Origin: CALJFL01 sp036961205
GTDB lineage: Bacteria; Pseudomonadota; Gammaproteobacteria; Pseudomonadales; Halieaceae
Assembly (NCBI GenBank): GCA_036961205.1
Contig: JBALVI010000003.1
Location: forward strand, 248,001-312,000
Direction: 5' to 3'
DNA: 64,000 bases
The notes under the pieces: model-generated
Told to the model about the DNA's origin: nothing
Database searches by the model: none
Seen by the model: only the letters and a program-made list of their open reading frames with translations
Shown: positions 7,773-16,892 of the stretch, piece by piece
How the letters are laid out: each line of letters begins with the position of its first letter
Numbering within the stretch: the first letter of the stretch is position 1
Translations under genes and position numbers: made by a program

Positions 7773-8858
7773 ATGGTTATGACACGGAAAATACTGGTTC
7801 TACCCGGGGATTATATCGGCCCCGAAATCATGGCCGAGGCAGAGAAAGTGCTGGCGGTGATTGATCAACGATTCGATCTTGGGCTTGAAATAGAGCACGG
7901 TCTGCTAGGTGGCGCAGCGCTGGATGTGCATGGTGTGCCGTTACCTGATGAAACGCTTACTCGGGCCCGCGCGGTCGATGCAATTTTGCTGGGCGCTGTC
8001 GGCGGCCCCAAATGGGATAACGTAGAGCGACACCTGCGACCTGAGCGGGGCCTGCTGGGTATCCGTTCGGAGCTGCAACTATTCGGGAACCTCCGGCCGG
8101 CTATCTTGTATCCGCAACTGGCCGATGCCTCCAGCTTGAAGCCCGAGGTGGTCGCTGGGCTGGATATACTGATAGTCAGGGAACTTACTGGCGGTATTTA
8201 TTTCGGCGAGCCTCGCGGCATCCGCACTTTGGAAAATGGTGAACGCGAAGGTTATAACACCTATGTTTACCGGGAGTCGGAGGTTGAGAGGATTGCACAC
8301 CTGGCCTTTGCCCTCGCGGGTAAGCGCGACAAGCGTGTGTGCTCCGTGGACAAGTCTAATGTGCTTGAGGCCACAATGCTCTGGCGAGAAGTGATGATAG
8401 AGGTGGCCAAGGGCTATCCTGATATCGAGTTGACACACCTCTACGTCGATAATGCTGCGATGCAGCTGGTCATTGCGCCCAAGCAGTTTGATGTCGTGGT
8501 CACCGGCAATATGTTCGGTGACATCCTGTCTGATACGGCAGCGATGTTGACCGGCTCCATTGGCATGTTGCCGTCAGCGTCTCTAGATCAACAAGGGAGG
8601 GGTATGTATGAGCCCTGTCATGGCTCAGCACCAGATATTGCGGGTCAGGAAAAAGCGAATCCCTTGGCGACGATTTTGTCGGTTGCGATGATGATGCGCT
8701 ATACCTTGGCTGCGCCGGATGTGGCTGATGCGATTGAGGCGGCGGTTAGCACGGTGCTGGATCAGGGTTTGCGAACGCCCGATATTTGCGCACCCGGAGA
8801 AGCCAGTGTGACCACCAGTGCCATGGGCTCTGCGGTGGCTGCGGCGCTTGCAAAGTAA
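7773..8858 (+). CDS. leuB: 3-isopropylmalate dehydrogenase
   Basis: The product is 361 aa. It oxidises and decarboxylates 3-isopropylmalate with NAD+. The catalytic Lys/Asp regions are present (SVDKSNVLE, NMFGDILSD), as is the GSAPDIAG adenine-binding loop. The N-terminal motif reads LPGDYIGPE where LPGDGIGPE is usual. ATG 7773 is spaced 5 bases from AGGA; ATG 7779 is a possible alternative. It sits in the leuCDB-asd operon. Confidence 0.95.
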   Translation: MVMTRKILVLPGDYIGPEIMAEAEKVLAVIDQRFDLGLEIEHGLLGGAALDVHGVPLPDETLTRARAVDAILLGAVGGPKWDNVERHLRPERGLLGIRSELQLFGNLRPAILYPQLADASSLKPEVVAGLDILIVRELTGGIYFGEPRGIRTLENGEREGYNTYVYRESEVERIAHLAFALAGKRDKRVCSVDKSNVLEATMLWREVMIEVAKGYPDIELTHLYVDNAAMQLVIAPKQFDVVVTGNMFGDILSDTAAMLTGSIGMLPSASLDQQGRGMYEPCHGSAPDIAGQEKANPLATILSVAMMMRYTLAAPDVADAIEAAVSTVLDQGLRTPDICAPGEASVTTSAMGSAVAAALAK

Positions 8859-8889
8859 TGTTTAATGTAAAATTGATTGGAAGAAATTG

Positions 8890-9915
8890 ATGAGTGATTT
8901 TTATGATGTAGCTGTGGTCGGTGCCACTGGTGCTGTTGGCGAAGCCATGATCAGCATACTGGAAGAGCGGAATTTCCCAGTGGGCACATTGTATGCCCTG
9001 GCCAGCAGTCGATCCGCGGGTAAGACAGTGATGTTCAAAGGTAAGTCCGTGCAGGTAACGGACCTGGCCGAGTTCGATTTTTCTCAGGCCAGAATTGGAT
9101 TATTCTCCGCCGGCGGTAGTGTCTCTGAGGAATACGCACCGATAGCCGCGGCAGCGGGTTGTGTGGTGATAGACAATACGTCTCACTTTCGTCAGGAGCC
9201 GGATATTCCGTTGGTGATTCCCGAGGTGAATGGCGAAGCGTTAGCTGATTACCCCGTGCGCAATATCATTGCCAATCCAAACTGCTCCACGATTCAGATG
9301 CTGGTGGCTCTAAAGCCGATTTATGATGCTGTAGGTATTGAGCGCATCAATGTCGCGACCTATCAGGCGGTGTCGGGTACCGGTAAAGAGGCAATCGAAG
9401 AGTTGGCAGGGCAAACCGCTAGTTTGCTTAATGGCCGCGAGTTAAAAACTGAAGTCTACCCGAAGCAGATTGCTTTCAATGCGATACCGCATATCGATAC
9501 GTTTCAGGACAATGGCTACACCCGTGAAGAAATGAAGATGGTGTGGGAAACGCAAAAGATTTTTGACGATCCATCTATCCAGGTTAACCCGACATGTGTG
9601 CGGGTTCCGGTCTTTTATGGCCACTCTGAGGCGGTTCACATTGAAACCGTGGACAAAATCACTGCCTCTCAGGCTCGTGCTCTACTGGAGGGCGCGCCTG
9701 GTGTGGTTGTTAAGGATGCCCATGAAGACGGTGGTTATGCCACTGCTGTCACTGAATCTGCCGGCAAGGACCCGGTGTTTGTCAGTCGAATTCGAGAGGA
9801 TATCTCCCATTCCAGGGGTCTGAACATGTGGATTGTGTCCGATAATCTGCGCAAAGGTGCGGCTCTAAATAGTGTGCAAATTGCCGAGAGCTTGGTCCAG
9901 ACGTACCTTGATTAA
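8890..9915 (+). CDS. asd: Aspartate-semialdehyde dehydrogenase
   Basis: The product is 341 aa. It reduces aspartyl phosphate to aspartate semialdehyde in the lysine/threonine/methionine/diaminopimelate pathways. GATGAVGEAM is the NADP-binding loop, NPNCSTIQM holds the nucleophilic Cys, and RVPVFYGHSE holds the substrate-binding His region. P. aeruginosa has two asd-type genes at this locus; here there is one, of the shorter type, with an intact active site. ATG 8890 is preferred to the TTG just before it. Confidence 0.95.
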   Translation: MSDFYDVAVVGATGAVGEAMISILEERNFPVGTLYALASSRSAGKTVMFKGKSVQVTDLAEFDFSQARIGLFSAGGSVSEEYAPIAAAAGCVVIDNTSHFRQEPDIPLVIPEVNGEALADYPVRNIIANPNCSTIQMLVALKPIYDAVGIERINVATYQAVSGTGKEAIEELAGQTASLLNGRELKTEVYPKQIAFNAIPHIDTFQDNGYTREEMKMVWETQKIFDDPSIQVNPTCVRVPVFYGHSEAVHIETVDKITASQARALLEGAPGVVVKDAHEDGGYATAVTESAGKDPVFVSRIREDISHSRGLNMWIVSDNLRKGAALNSVQIAESLVQTYLD

Positions 9916-10119
9916 TACCCGGGTATAAAACATACTTGGGTAAGTATGGGGTTGTCATAAGTGCAGGGACGTACTTGTAGCGCTACGTTGAACTAGTAGT
10001 GCAAGTGCTTGTAGGGGCTGAGTTTTTGTGTAGGCACTGTTCCGTGATACCCCGGCTAATGGCTTGACTCAGGGGGGTCGGCCTGAGAGATTAGGGAAAC
10101 TATAATAAGGGCGTTCGGT

Positions 10120-12324
10120 ATGGCTCAGAAGCGTAAGTTAGCGGCAGTTTTGTTGTCTTTGGGGTGTTTACAGGCAGGGTCAGTCTGGGCACTGGGTTTG
10201 GGGGAAATGACGTTGGAGTCTTTTCTCAATGAACCGCTTAAAGCTCAAGTGGATCTGTTGAACACCGGGGGTCTACACCAGGACGAAATTAAAGTCCGAC
10301 TAGCCACTTCAGATGATTTTGATCGAATGGGCGTCGAGCGCGCCTACTTCCTTACCGGCATTAAATTTGAGGTCACTGTAGGAGGCGATGGACGCGGTGT
10401 CATCACGTTGTCCTCAGATGATCCTGTGCTGGAGCCTTACCTTGACTTGATCGTAGAAACTCGCTGGCCTTCCGGTCGTCTTTTGCGAGAGTACACTGTC
10501 CTTGTTGATCCACCCGCCTTTGACCAGAGTAATCCGGTAATTTCTGCATCACAACGTGTCTATGAAGAAGAGGGCTTGGCGGCGCCAGAGCAGCAGAAAA
10601 AAAAACAGGAAATTGAGGCTTCATCCGGGACTCAGGTAGATATAAGAAAGTCCGGTTTATCGCCGGGTCAAATGCCAGCGCGCGATTTTAGCGCAGACAC
10701 GACTGGTGCCCCGCTGTCGGGCAACCGCTATATGATCAAGCGGGACGAAACACTATGGAATATCGCGTTGTCGGGCAAGCCAGAGGGTGTGTCCGTGCAT
10801 CAGGCCATGCTCGATATTCAGCGGATGAACCCCAAAGCTTTTATCGACGGCAATATCAACCGGATAAAAGCGGGTTATATCATCTATCTTCCCACCGAGA
10901 GCGATATCAGCTCCGACGACTTACCCGCTGCCCTGGCTGAAGTTAAACAGCAAAATGATGACTGGCGGGCAGGCCGCGCGTCTGAGCCGACTTCCGGACC
11001 CTCTTTACGGATCTCCGCTGACGCCGGAGACAGCGACATGGATTCCGTCGGCGGTGATACTGATGGGGTCAGTGCGACCGGCGCTATGGAGGAACTGGAT
11101 CGCGCCGAACTTGAAAATATGGATATGCAGGGCCAGGTTAATGCCCTGTCGCAGCAGCTCAATACGCTTGAACGCATAGTTGACGTTAAAGATGACCAGA
11201 TTGCCGCCTTGCAAGCCGCTCTTGAAGCAGCCCAGAGCGAAGCTGAAAGCGCGGACGACATGGCGGAAGATTCAACAGGGTCATTTGAGCCGACCGCCGA
11301 TATGGCCATGGAAGCCGCTGTCGCTGAGTCGCCCGCCGTCACGCCAGAGATAGTTGCGTCCCTTGAGGAGAAAGCCAAACCCGCGCCTGCCCCAGCCCCA
11401 GCACCAGCACCTGCCGCAGAAGAGAGCGGTGGCATGTTCAGTAATATGTACTACGCTATCGGCGCCGTAATTTTGGCGCTACTGGCGGGCCTGATATTCT
11501 GGCGTCGGCGCAGTGGTGAAAAGGAAGTGGAAACTGTGGCGAGTATCGCCGCTAGCAGGCCCAAAGCAAGAGACGCGTTCGAAGGTGTGAAGCTTAAAGA
11601 GCAGGTGGTAGAAGTTGCCCCTGAAGAAGTGCCGGCACCTGTTGTTGTTGTTGCTGAAAGTGCTGAAATCGACGAGGTAGTAGACCAGGACAAAGTCAAT
11701 CGCGGCTATGGGCAGCACAAACATGACGAGTACGCTTCAGACTCAGATAGCGGTGATGCGCTAGCTGAAGCCGATATCTACATCGCCTATGGCCGTTACC
11801 CGCAGGCAGCTGATTTGTTGAAAACCGCTATTGAAAGCGAGCCTGAAAATGCCGCGTATCGACTCAAGTTGTTGGAGCTGAGTCTGGAAATGGGCGAGCC
11901 GGGAGAGGCCGAAACACAACTTGCGGCGATACAAGCCACTGGTGATGCCGAGAGTATTGCGAGTGCTGACGTATTGATGTCTGGTGGTGGTAAGCCCGAG
12001 GCTGATTCTGCCGCCGACGTACTGAGTGATCTGGGTGTTACCGATGAGTTGGAAGCTGATTTTGGGAGTCTCGAGGTAGACGACGGAGCGGGTTTATCCG
12101 ATATTGATGAGCTCGACCTTAGCGAAGATTTCGCTAGTGCAGACGATGAGGAAATGGTGTTTGCTGCCGAAGGCAATACCATGTCGACCAAGCTCGATCT
12201 GGCCCGTGCGTATATGGATATGGGCGATGAAGACGGCGCTAGGCAAATTCTCGAAGAGGTTGCCGCTGACGGCGACACTGACCAACAATCGGAAGCCAAG
12301 TCCCTATTAGAACGGCTTGGTTGA
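10120..12324 (+). CDS. fimV: FimV-like pilus assembly / polar hub protein
   Basis: The product is 734 aa. In order: signal peptide (1-24), the FimV N-terminal domain (GLGEMTLESFLNEPLKAQVD), a LysM peptidoglycan-binding domain (about 201-258), a coiled coil (about 325-378), an Ala-Pro linker (about 420-432), one TM helix (about 443-462), an acidic cytoplasmic region, and the conserved C-terminal FimV/TPR segment (MSTKLDLARAYMDMGDEDGA). The family links cell-wall binding in the periplasm to cytoplasmic polar functions (type IV pili, polarity). Position between asd and truA matches Pseudomonas. Its last 8 bases overlap truA. Confidence 0.93.
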   Translation: MAQKRKLAAVLLSLGCLQAGSVWALGLGEMTLESFLNEPLKAQVDLLNTGGLHQDEIKVRLATSDDFDRMGVERAYFLTGIKFEVTVGGDGRGVITLSSDDPVLEPYLDLIVETRWPSGRLLREYTVLVDPPAFDQSNPVISASQRVYEEEGLAAPEQQKKKQEIEASSGTQVDIRKSGLSPGQMPARDFSADTTGAPLSGNRYMIKRDETLWNIALSGKPEGVSVHQAMLDIQRMNPKAFIDGNINRIKAGYIIYLPTESDISSDDLPAALAEVKQQNDDWRAGRASEPTSGPSLRISADAGDSDMDSVGGDTDGVSATGAMEELDRAELENMDMQGQVNALSQQLNTLERIVDVKDDQIAALQAALEAAQSEAESADDMAEDSTGSFEPTADMAMEAAVAESPAVTPEIVASLEEKAKPAPAPAPAPAPAAEESGGMFSNMYYAIGAVILALLAGLIFWRRRSGEKEVETVASIAASRPKARDAFEGVKLKEQVVEVAPEEVPAPVVVVAESAEIDEVVDQDKVNRGYGQHKHDEYASDSDSGDALAEADIYIAYGRYPQAADLLKTAIESEPENAAYRLKLLELSLEMGEPGEAETQLAAIQATGDAESIASADVLMSGGGKPEADSAADVLSDLGVTDELEADFGSLEVDDGAGLSDIDELDLSEDFASADDEEMVFAAEGNTMSTKLDLARAYMDMGDEDGARQILEEVAADGDTDQQSEAKSLLERLG

Positions 12325-13156
12325 TTTTCCAGGTGGTTTTTCTAACGAGCCACTACCGGTAGGTACTCGGCTCGCTTGCTGTATCGAATATAACGGTAGT
12401 CGCTTCAGTGGCTGGCAATCGCAGCCGCATCTAGCGGTGGATACTGTGCAGGAAACCGTTGAAGCTGCTCTGGCTTCGGTGGCCACAAAACCCGTTAAAG
12501 TTTCCTGTGCTGGCCGTACTGATAGCGGTGTTCATAGTGTCGGCCAAATTATTCATTTCGATGACCCTGTGGGCAGAAGCTGCAAAAACTGGGTGTATGG
12601 GGCCAACGCAAATCTGCCCGTTGACATCCGGGTAGTGTGGGCAAAAGTGGTTGCAGATAAATTCCATGCTCGTTTCTCTGCACTGTCCCGGCGCTATCGA
12701 TATATCATTGCCAATAGGCCCATTCGGCCAGCGCTGATGGTAGGGCAAGTAACCTGGGCGCGTCAGCCGTTGGATGCTGAGATCATGCATACAGCAGCTC
12801 AGGCTCTGCTAGGAGAGCAGGACTTCACTGCCTTCCGAGCGGCAAGTTGTCAATCGCCCACGGCGATGCGAAACGTCAGTGAGGTGACCGTACAGCGGCG
12901 TGGCCAACTGGTTATTATCGACATCGAAGCTAATGCCTTCTTGCATCACATGGTGCGTAACATCGCGGGTTCGTTGATCTCAGTGGGAAATGGCCGTCAT
13001 CCAATCGAGTGGATTGGCGAGCTATTGGCTGGTAGAGATCGCTCAGTTGCAGCGGACACCGCTGCACCACACGGATTGTATCTGGCTGGCGTCCGCTATC
13101 CGGAAAAATTTGAATTACCCGACGTCTCCATGGGGCCAATCTTCGCGCCCGACTAA
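12317..13156 (+). CDS. truA: tRNA pseudouridine(38-40) synthase
   Basis: The product is 279 aa. It forms pseudouridine at positions 38-40 of the anticodon arm. The catalytic Asp lies in CAGRTDSGVHS, and FHARFSALSRRYRY and AFLHHMVRN are conserved TruA segments. The only plausible start in the frame is TTG 12317, which overlaps the fimV stop by 8 bases (TTGGTTGA) and has no clear ribosome site, so translation is probably coupled to fimV. Confidence 0.93.
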   Translation: MVDFPGGFSNEPLPVGTRLACCIEYNGSRFSGWQSQPHLAVDTVQETVEAALASVATKPVKVSCAGRTDSGVHSVGQIIHFDDPVGRSCKNWVYGANANLPVDIRVVWAKVVADKFHARFSALSRRYRYIIANRPIRPALMVGQVTWARQPLDAEIMHTAAQALLGEQDFTAFRAASCQSPTAMRNVSEVTVQRRGQLVIIDIEANAFLHHMVRNIAGSLISVGNGRHPIEWIGELLAGRDRSVAADTAAPHGLYLAGVRYPEKFELPDVSMGPIFAPD

Positions 13157-13219
13157 AGACAGCTACGTCCCGTATCTGCTATTATCACGCCTTCAAAATT
13201 CTGACCAGACACACAGCCA

Positions 13220-13858
13220 GTGCCTTACACGCGTATCAAAATTTGCGGTATCACCCGGCCGGAAGATGCGCAGGTAGCAGCAGCCCAAGGGGCTGATGCA
13301 ATAGGCCTGGTATTTTACGCCAAGAGTTCCCGCGCCGTGGAGATCGGTCAAGCCCGTGAAATCGCCGCTGCGGTTCCGCCCTTCGTGTCCATCGTTGCTC
13401 TGTTTGTTAATGAACCGGCAGAAACAATTGAACGTATATTGTCAGCAGTCTCGATAGATACGATTCAGTTTCACGGGGATGAAAGCGCAGATTTTTGTGA
13501 GCAATTCCAGCGGCCGTACCTGAAAGCCATACGCGTTAGGCCGGACCTGGATTTGGCTGAAGCTGCCGCACCCTACGGCGCAGCACGGGCAATTTTACTT
13601 GATAGTTGGCAGCAGGGAGTTCCCGGTGGCACTGGCAAGAAGTTCGACTGGCAACTGGCCGACACTCTTCGGCATCTGCCTGTTGTACTGGCGGGCGGGC
13701 TGACTGAGGAAAATGTCGGGGAGGCTATCGCCACGCTGGCACCAGCGGCAGTTGATGTCAGCGGCGGCGTAGAGAAGTCTCCAGGCATAAAAGATGAATT
13801 TCGTATCTCCAATTTTATTCGTGCGGTTCGCTGGGCGGACTCACAAAAGCAACGGTAA
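13220..13858 (+). CDS. trpF: Phosphoribosylanthranilate isomerase
   Basis: The product is 212 aa with a GTG start. It performs the Amadori rearrangement in tryptophan synthesis. The N-terminal KICGITRPEDA carries the catalytic Cys, VDVSGGVEKSPGIKD is the phosphate-binding C-terminal loop, and LDSW marks the central strand. trpB follows after 6 bases, so trpF-trpB-trpA form one transcription unit. Confidence 0.95.
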   Translation: MPYTRIKICGITRPEDAQVAAAQGADAIGLVFYAKSSRAVEIGQAREIAAAVPPFVSIVALFVNEPAETIERILSAVSIDTIQFHGDESADFCEQFQRPYLKAIRVRPDLDLAEAAAPYGAARAILLDSWQQGVPGGTGKKFDWQLADTLRHLPVVLAGGLTEENVGEAIATLAPAAVDVSGGVEKSPGIKDEFRISNFIRAVRWADSQKQR

Positions 13859-13864
13859 AGAGCA

Positions 13865-15085
13865 ATGACTACAGAAATGACGAAAGAATTGTTTGCGACA
13901 GTTCCCGACGCGGAAGGCCGGTTCGGCAACTACGGCGGCAAGTATGTGGCTGAAACTTTAATGGCTGCCCTCGCGGAATTGGAAACCTTGTATACGCGAT
14001 TGTCAGCCGATCCCGAATTTCAGCGTGAGCTTGATGAGGATCTCGCGCACTATGTGGGCAGGCCTTCGCCCCTCTATGAAGCCAAGCGCTGGTCCGATCA
14101 AGTGGGTGGCGCGCGAATTTTTTTGAAACGTGAAGACTTAAACCACACGGGTGCACACAAGGTTAATAATACAGTTGGTCAGGCACTGCTGGCCAAACAC
14201 TCTGGCAAGAAGCGAATCATCGCGGAAACAGGAGCTGGTCAGCACGGGGTGGCTACCGCGACTATAGCGGCTCGTCTGGGTCTTGAATGTGAAGTCTTTA
14301 TGGGGGAGGAGGACATCCGGCGTCAGTCGCTCAATGTCTATCGGATGAAGTTGCTAGGCGCGAAGGTGGTGTCTGTGACCTCGGGCACAAGAACCTTAAA
14401 AGATGCTATGAACGAGGCCATGCGAGACTGGGTTACCAATGTCGACGACACGTTTTACATAATCGGAACAGTCGCCGGGCCGCACCCATATCCAATGTTA
14501 GTCAGGGACTTTCAAGCGGTAATTGGTCGCGAGGCCAGAGCCCAGTCTCTTGCTCAGGCGGGTAAATTGCCCGATGCGTTGGTTGCTTGTGTGGGTGGCG
14601 GCTCCAACGCCATCGGCTTGTTCCATCCATTTTTGGCAGATGAAGGCGTGGCAATGTATGGCGTCGAAGCCGGCGGATTGGGCGTTGAAACTCAGCAGCA
14701 CGCGGCACCTTTGACGGCAGGTACTCCCGGTGTCTTGCACGGCAATCGCACCTATCTTATGCAGGATCCGGACGGCCAGATAATGCATACCCACTCTGTC
14801 TCTGCAGGGCTTGATTACCCCGGAGTAGGGCCTGAACACTCATGGCTCAAGGATATAGGTAGAGTCAACTATGTAGTGGCCAACGACGACGAGGCGCTTG
14901 CCGCCTTTCACAAATTGACTCGGATTGAAGGCATTATGCCGGCGCTGGAATCTGCCCATGCGCTCGCATATGCGGAAAAATTGGCGGCGACTATGACGCC
15001 GGATCAAATGATCGTCGTGAACCTTTCAGGTCGCGGCGACAAGGACATTCTCACCGTCGCCGAAATCGACGGCCTCGAATTGTAG
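13865..15085 (+). CDS. trpB: Tryptophan synthase beta subunit
   Basis: The product is 406 aa. It condenses indole and serine using PLP. The PLP lysine is in HTGAHKVNN, the phosphate cup in GGGSNAIG, and AETGAGQHGVA is the usual active-site segment. In P. aeruginosa trpBA is elsewhere under TrpI; here it is inserted between trpF and accD, as in several other proteobacteria. Confidence 0.97.
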   Translation: MTTEMTKELFATVPDAEGRFGNYGGKYVAETLMAALAELETLYTRLSADPEFQRELDEDLAHYVGRPSPLYEAKRWSDQVGGARIFLKREDLNHTGAHKVNNTVGQALLAKHSGKKRIIAETGAGQHGVATATIAARLGLECEVFMGEEDIRRQSLNVYRMKLLGAKVVSVTSGTRTLKDAMNEAMRDWVTNVDDTFYIIGTVAGPHPYPMLVRDFQAVIGREARAQSLAQAGKLPDALVACVGGGSNAIGLFHPFLADEGVAMYGVEAGGLGVETQQHAAPLTAGTPGVLHGNRTYLMQDPDGQIMHTHSVSAGLDYPGVGPEHSWLKDIGRVNYVVANDDEALAAFHKLTRIEGIMPALESAHALAYAEKLAATMTPDQMIVVNLSGRGDKDILTVAEIDGLEL

Positions 15086-15097
15086 GGAGATTATAAA

Positions 15098-15919
15098 TTG
15101 AGTCGTATAGCTGGACGCTTCCAGGAATTGGCCGCGCTGGGTCGTAAAGCCTTGATACCTTATGTGGTTGCCGGTGATCCTGGCGTCGATGTTACCGTAC
15201 CCTTGATGCATGGTTTGGTCGAAGCGGGTGCCGATATTATCGAACTGGGTGTGCCGTTTTCAGATCCAATGTCTGAGGGGCCGGTGATTCAGCTGGGCCA
15301 CGAAAGAGCGCTGGCCAATAAAGTCAGCCTGCGCAGTGTAATTGAGATGGTCCGCGAGTTTCGCTTGCAGGATCAAAAGACCCCCGTTTTGCTAATGGGC
15401 TACGCCAATCCCGTTATGCATATGGGCTATGCAGAATTCGCCGACGCCGCTTCAGCCGCAGGTGTCGACGCATTGCTGACCGTTGATATTCCCCCAGAGG
15501 AAGTTGCGGCGGTTAACGCCGAGTTGCAAAGGGTGGGAATGGACAATATTTTTCTCATTGCTCCGACCACACCCAGTCCGCGTATGGGTGTTATTGCCGG
15601 TCAGGCCAGTGGTTTTATCTACTATGTTGCCGTTAAAGGGGTGACTGGCGCCGGCAACCTGGATGTTGCAGACGTTACCGAAAAGCTGGCACTTATCCGC
15701 GGCCACACTGATCTACCGCTGGCGGTGGGCTTCGGAATCAAGGACGCGGCATCGGCTCGATCTATCGCTGCCGTGGCCGACGGGGTGGTTGTCGGCAGTG
15801 CTCTGGTGAGTTTGCTTGCCCAAGCGGCTGACAACGGTGACCCCGCTGAGGCTGCAATTACGGCTGCCACTGCATTGCTTGCAGATATTCGACAGGGAAT
15901 TGATAGCATTACTTCCTAG
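15098..15919 (+). CDS. trpA: Tryptophan synthase alpha subunit
   Basis: The product is 273 aa with a TTG start preceded by AGGGAG. It cleaves indole-3-glycerol phosphate. The catalytic Glu (E49 of E. coli) is present in ELGVPFSDP. The position matching catalytic Asp60 of E. coli reads Glu (FSDPMSEGP instead of FSDPLADGP). The phosphate-binding loop around GFGIK and the C-terminal DGVVVGSAL are normal. It is the last gene before the apparent accD promoter. Confidence 0.93.
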   Translation: MSRIAGRFQELAALGRKALIPYVVAGDPGVDVTVPLMHGLVEAGADIIELGVPFSDPMSEGPVIQLGHERALANKVSLRSVIEMVREFRLQDQKTPVLLMGYANPVMHMGYAEFADAASAAGVDALLTVDIPPEEVAAVNAELQRVGMDNIFLIAPTTPSPRMGVIAGQASGFIYYVAVKGVTGAGNLDVADVTEKLALIRGHTDLPLAVGFGIKDAASARSIAAVADGVVVGSALVSLLAQAADNGDPAEAAITAATALLADIRQGIDSITS

Positions 15920-15936
15920 AAGCGGGCTGCGGCGTC

Positions 15937-15942
15937 TATAAT
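15937..15942 (+). promoter_or_regulatory. Candidate -10 element for accD-folC-dedD
   Basis: A perfect TATAAT lies 24 bases upstream of the accD start, in the short trpA-accD gap. The -35 match is poor (TTCCTA at 15913 with an 18-base spacer), so this is a tentative internal promoter. Confidence 0.35.
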
Positions 15943-15965
15943 GGGCGCACTTAGAGAGGGGTATT

Positions 15966-16892
15966 ATGAGCTGGATCGACAAGATATTACCTTCCGGGGT
16001 GCGCAAGGATGAAGGGCCGCGACGAGCCAGTGTCCCTGAGGGGCTCTGGCGGAAGTGTGTCAAATGTGATGCCGTACTCTATCGGCCGGATGTTGAGCGC
16101 AATGACGACGTTTGCCCCAAGTGCGATCACCATATGCGTATTGGCGCCAGACGCCGTCTCGATATCTTTCTCGATCCAGGCCATCAGGAGGTTTTTAGCG
16201 ATATTGAGCCTGTTGATCGCCTCAAATTCAAAGACAAAAAGCGCTATCGAGATCGATTAAGCGCTGCCCAGAAATCCACCGGCGAAAAAGACGCCCTGAT
16301 TGCCGCCCAAGGTACGTTGCAGGATATGCCAGTGGTGGTGGTAGCCTTCGAGTTTAATTTTCACGGTGGCTCAATGGGCTATGCGGTAGGCGAAAAGTTT
16401 ACCCGAGCCGCGCAACTGGCGCTGGACGAAAATATTCCTATGGTCTGTTTTTCTGCAAGCGGCGGAGCTCGCATGCAAGAGGCCCTGATTTCGTTAATGC
16501 AGATGGCTAAAACCAGTGCGGTCATCGAACGCATGAAGCAGACCGGCGTACCCTATATTTCAGTAATGACAGATCCCATCTACGGTGGTGTTTCAGCGTC
16601 GCTGGCTTTACTGGGTGACATCAATATTGCTGAACCAGATGCGCGTGCGGGATTTGCCGGCCCTAATATTATCGAACAAACCATTCGTCAAAAATTGCCC
16701 AAAGGTTTCCAGCGCAGCGAATTTCTGCTTGAGCATGGCGCTATCGACATGATCGTGCATCGTAACGAGATGCGGGCAACCATAGGCAGACTACTATCCA
16801 AATTTACCGGTCAGGCGCATACCGAAGAACCGGAACGGGTTTTTGAACCCACCCTGGATATTGAGCCTGAGTTACTGCAGGGAGATGAGTAG
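15966..16892 (+). CDS. accD: Acetyl-CoA carboxylase carboxyltransferase beta subunit
   Basis: The product is 308 aa. It forms the carboxyltransferase with AccA and makes malonyl-CoA for fatty acid synthesis. The N-terminal zinc ribbon is clear (CVKCDAVLY and CPKCDHH), and the crotonase-type core has FSASGGARMQEALISLMQMA. The C-terminus overlaps folC by 8 bases. Confidence 0.97.
   Translation: MSWIDKILPSGVRKDEGPRRASVPEGLWRKCVKCDAVLYRPDVERNDDVCPKCDHHMRIGARRRLDIFLDPGHQEVFSDIEPVDRLKFKDKKRYRDRLSAAQKSTGEKDALIAAQGTLQDMPVVVVAFEFNFHGGSMGYAVGEKFTRAAQLALDENIPMVCFSASGGARMQEALISLMQMAKTSAVIERMKQTGVPYISVMTDPIYGGVSASLALLGDINIAEPDARAGFAGPNIIEQTIRQKLPKGFQRSEFLLEHGAIDMIVHRNEMRATIGRLLSKFTGQAHTEEPERVFEPTLDIEPELLQGDE

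Noticed and set aside
10884..11435. 183-codon minus strand frame rich in Ala/Ser/Gly
   Set aside because: Shadow of the repetitive Ala-Pro and acidic parts of fimV.
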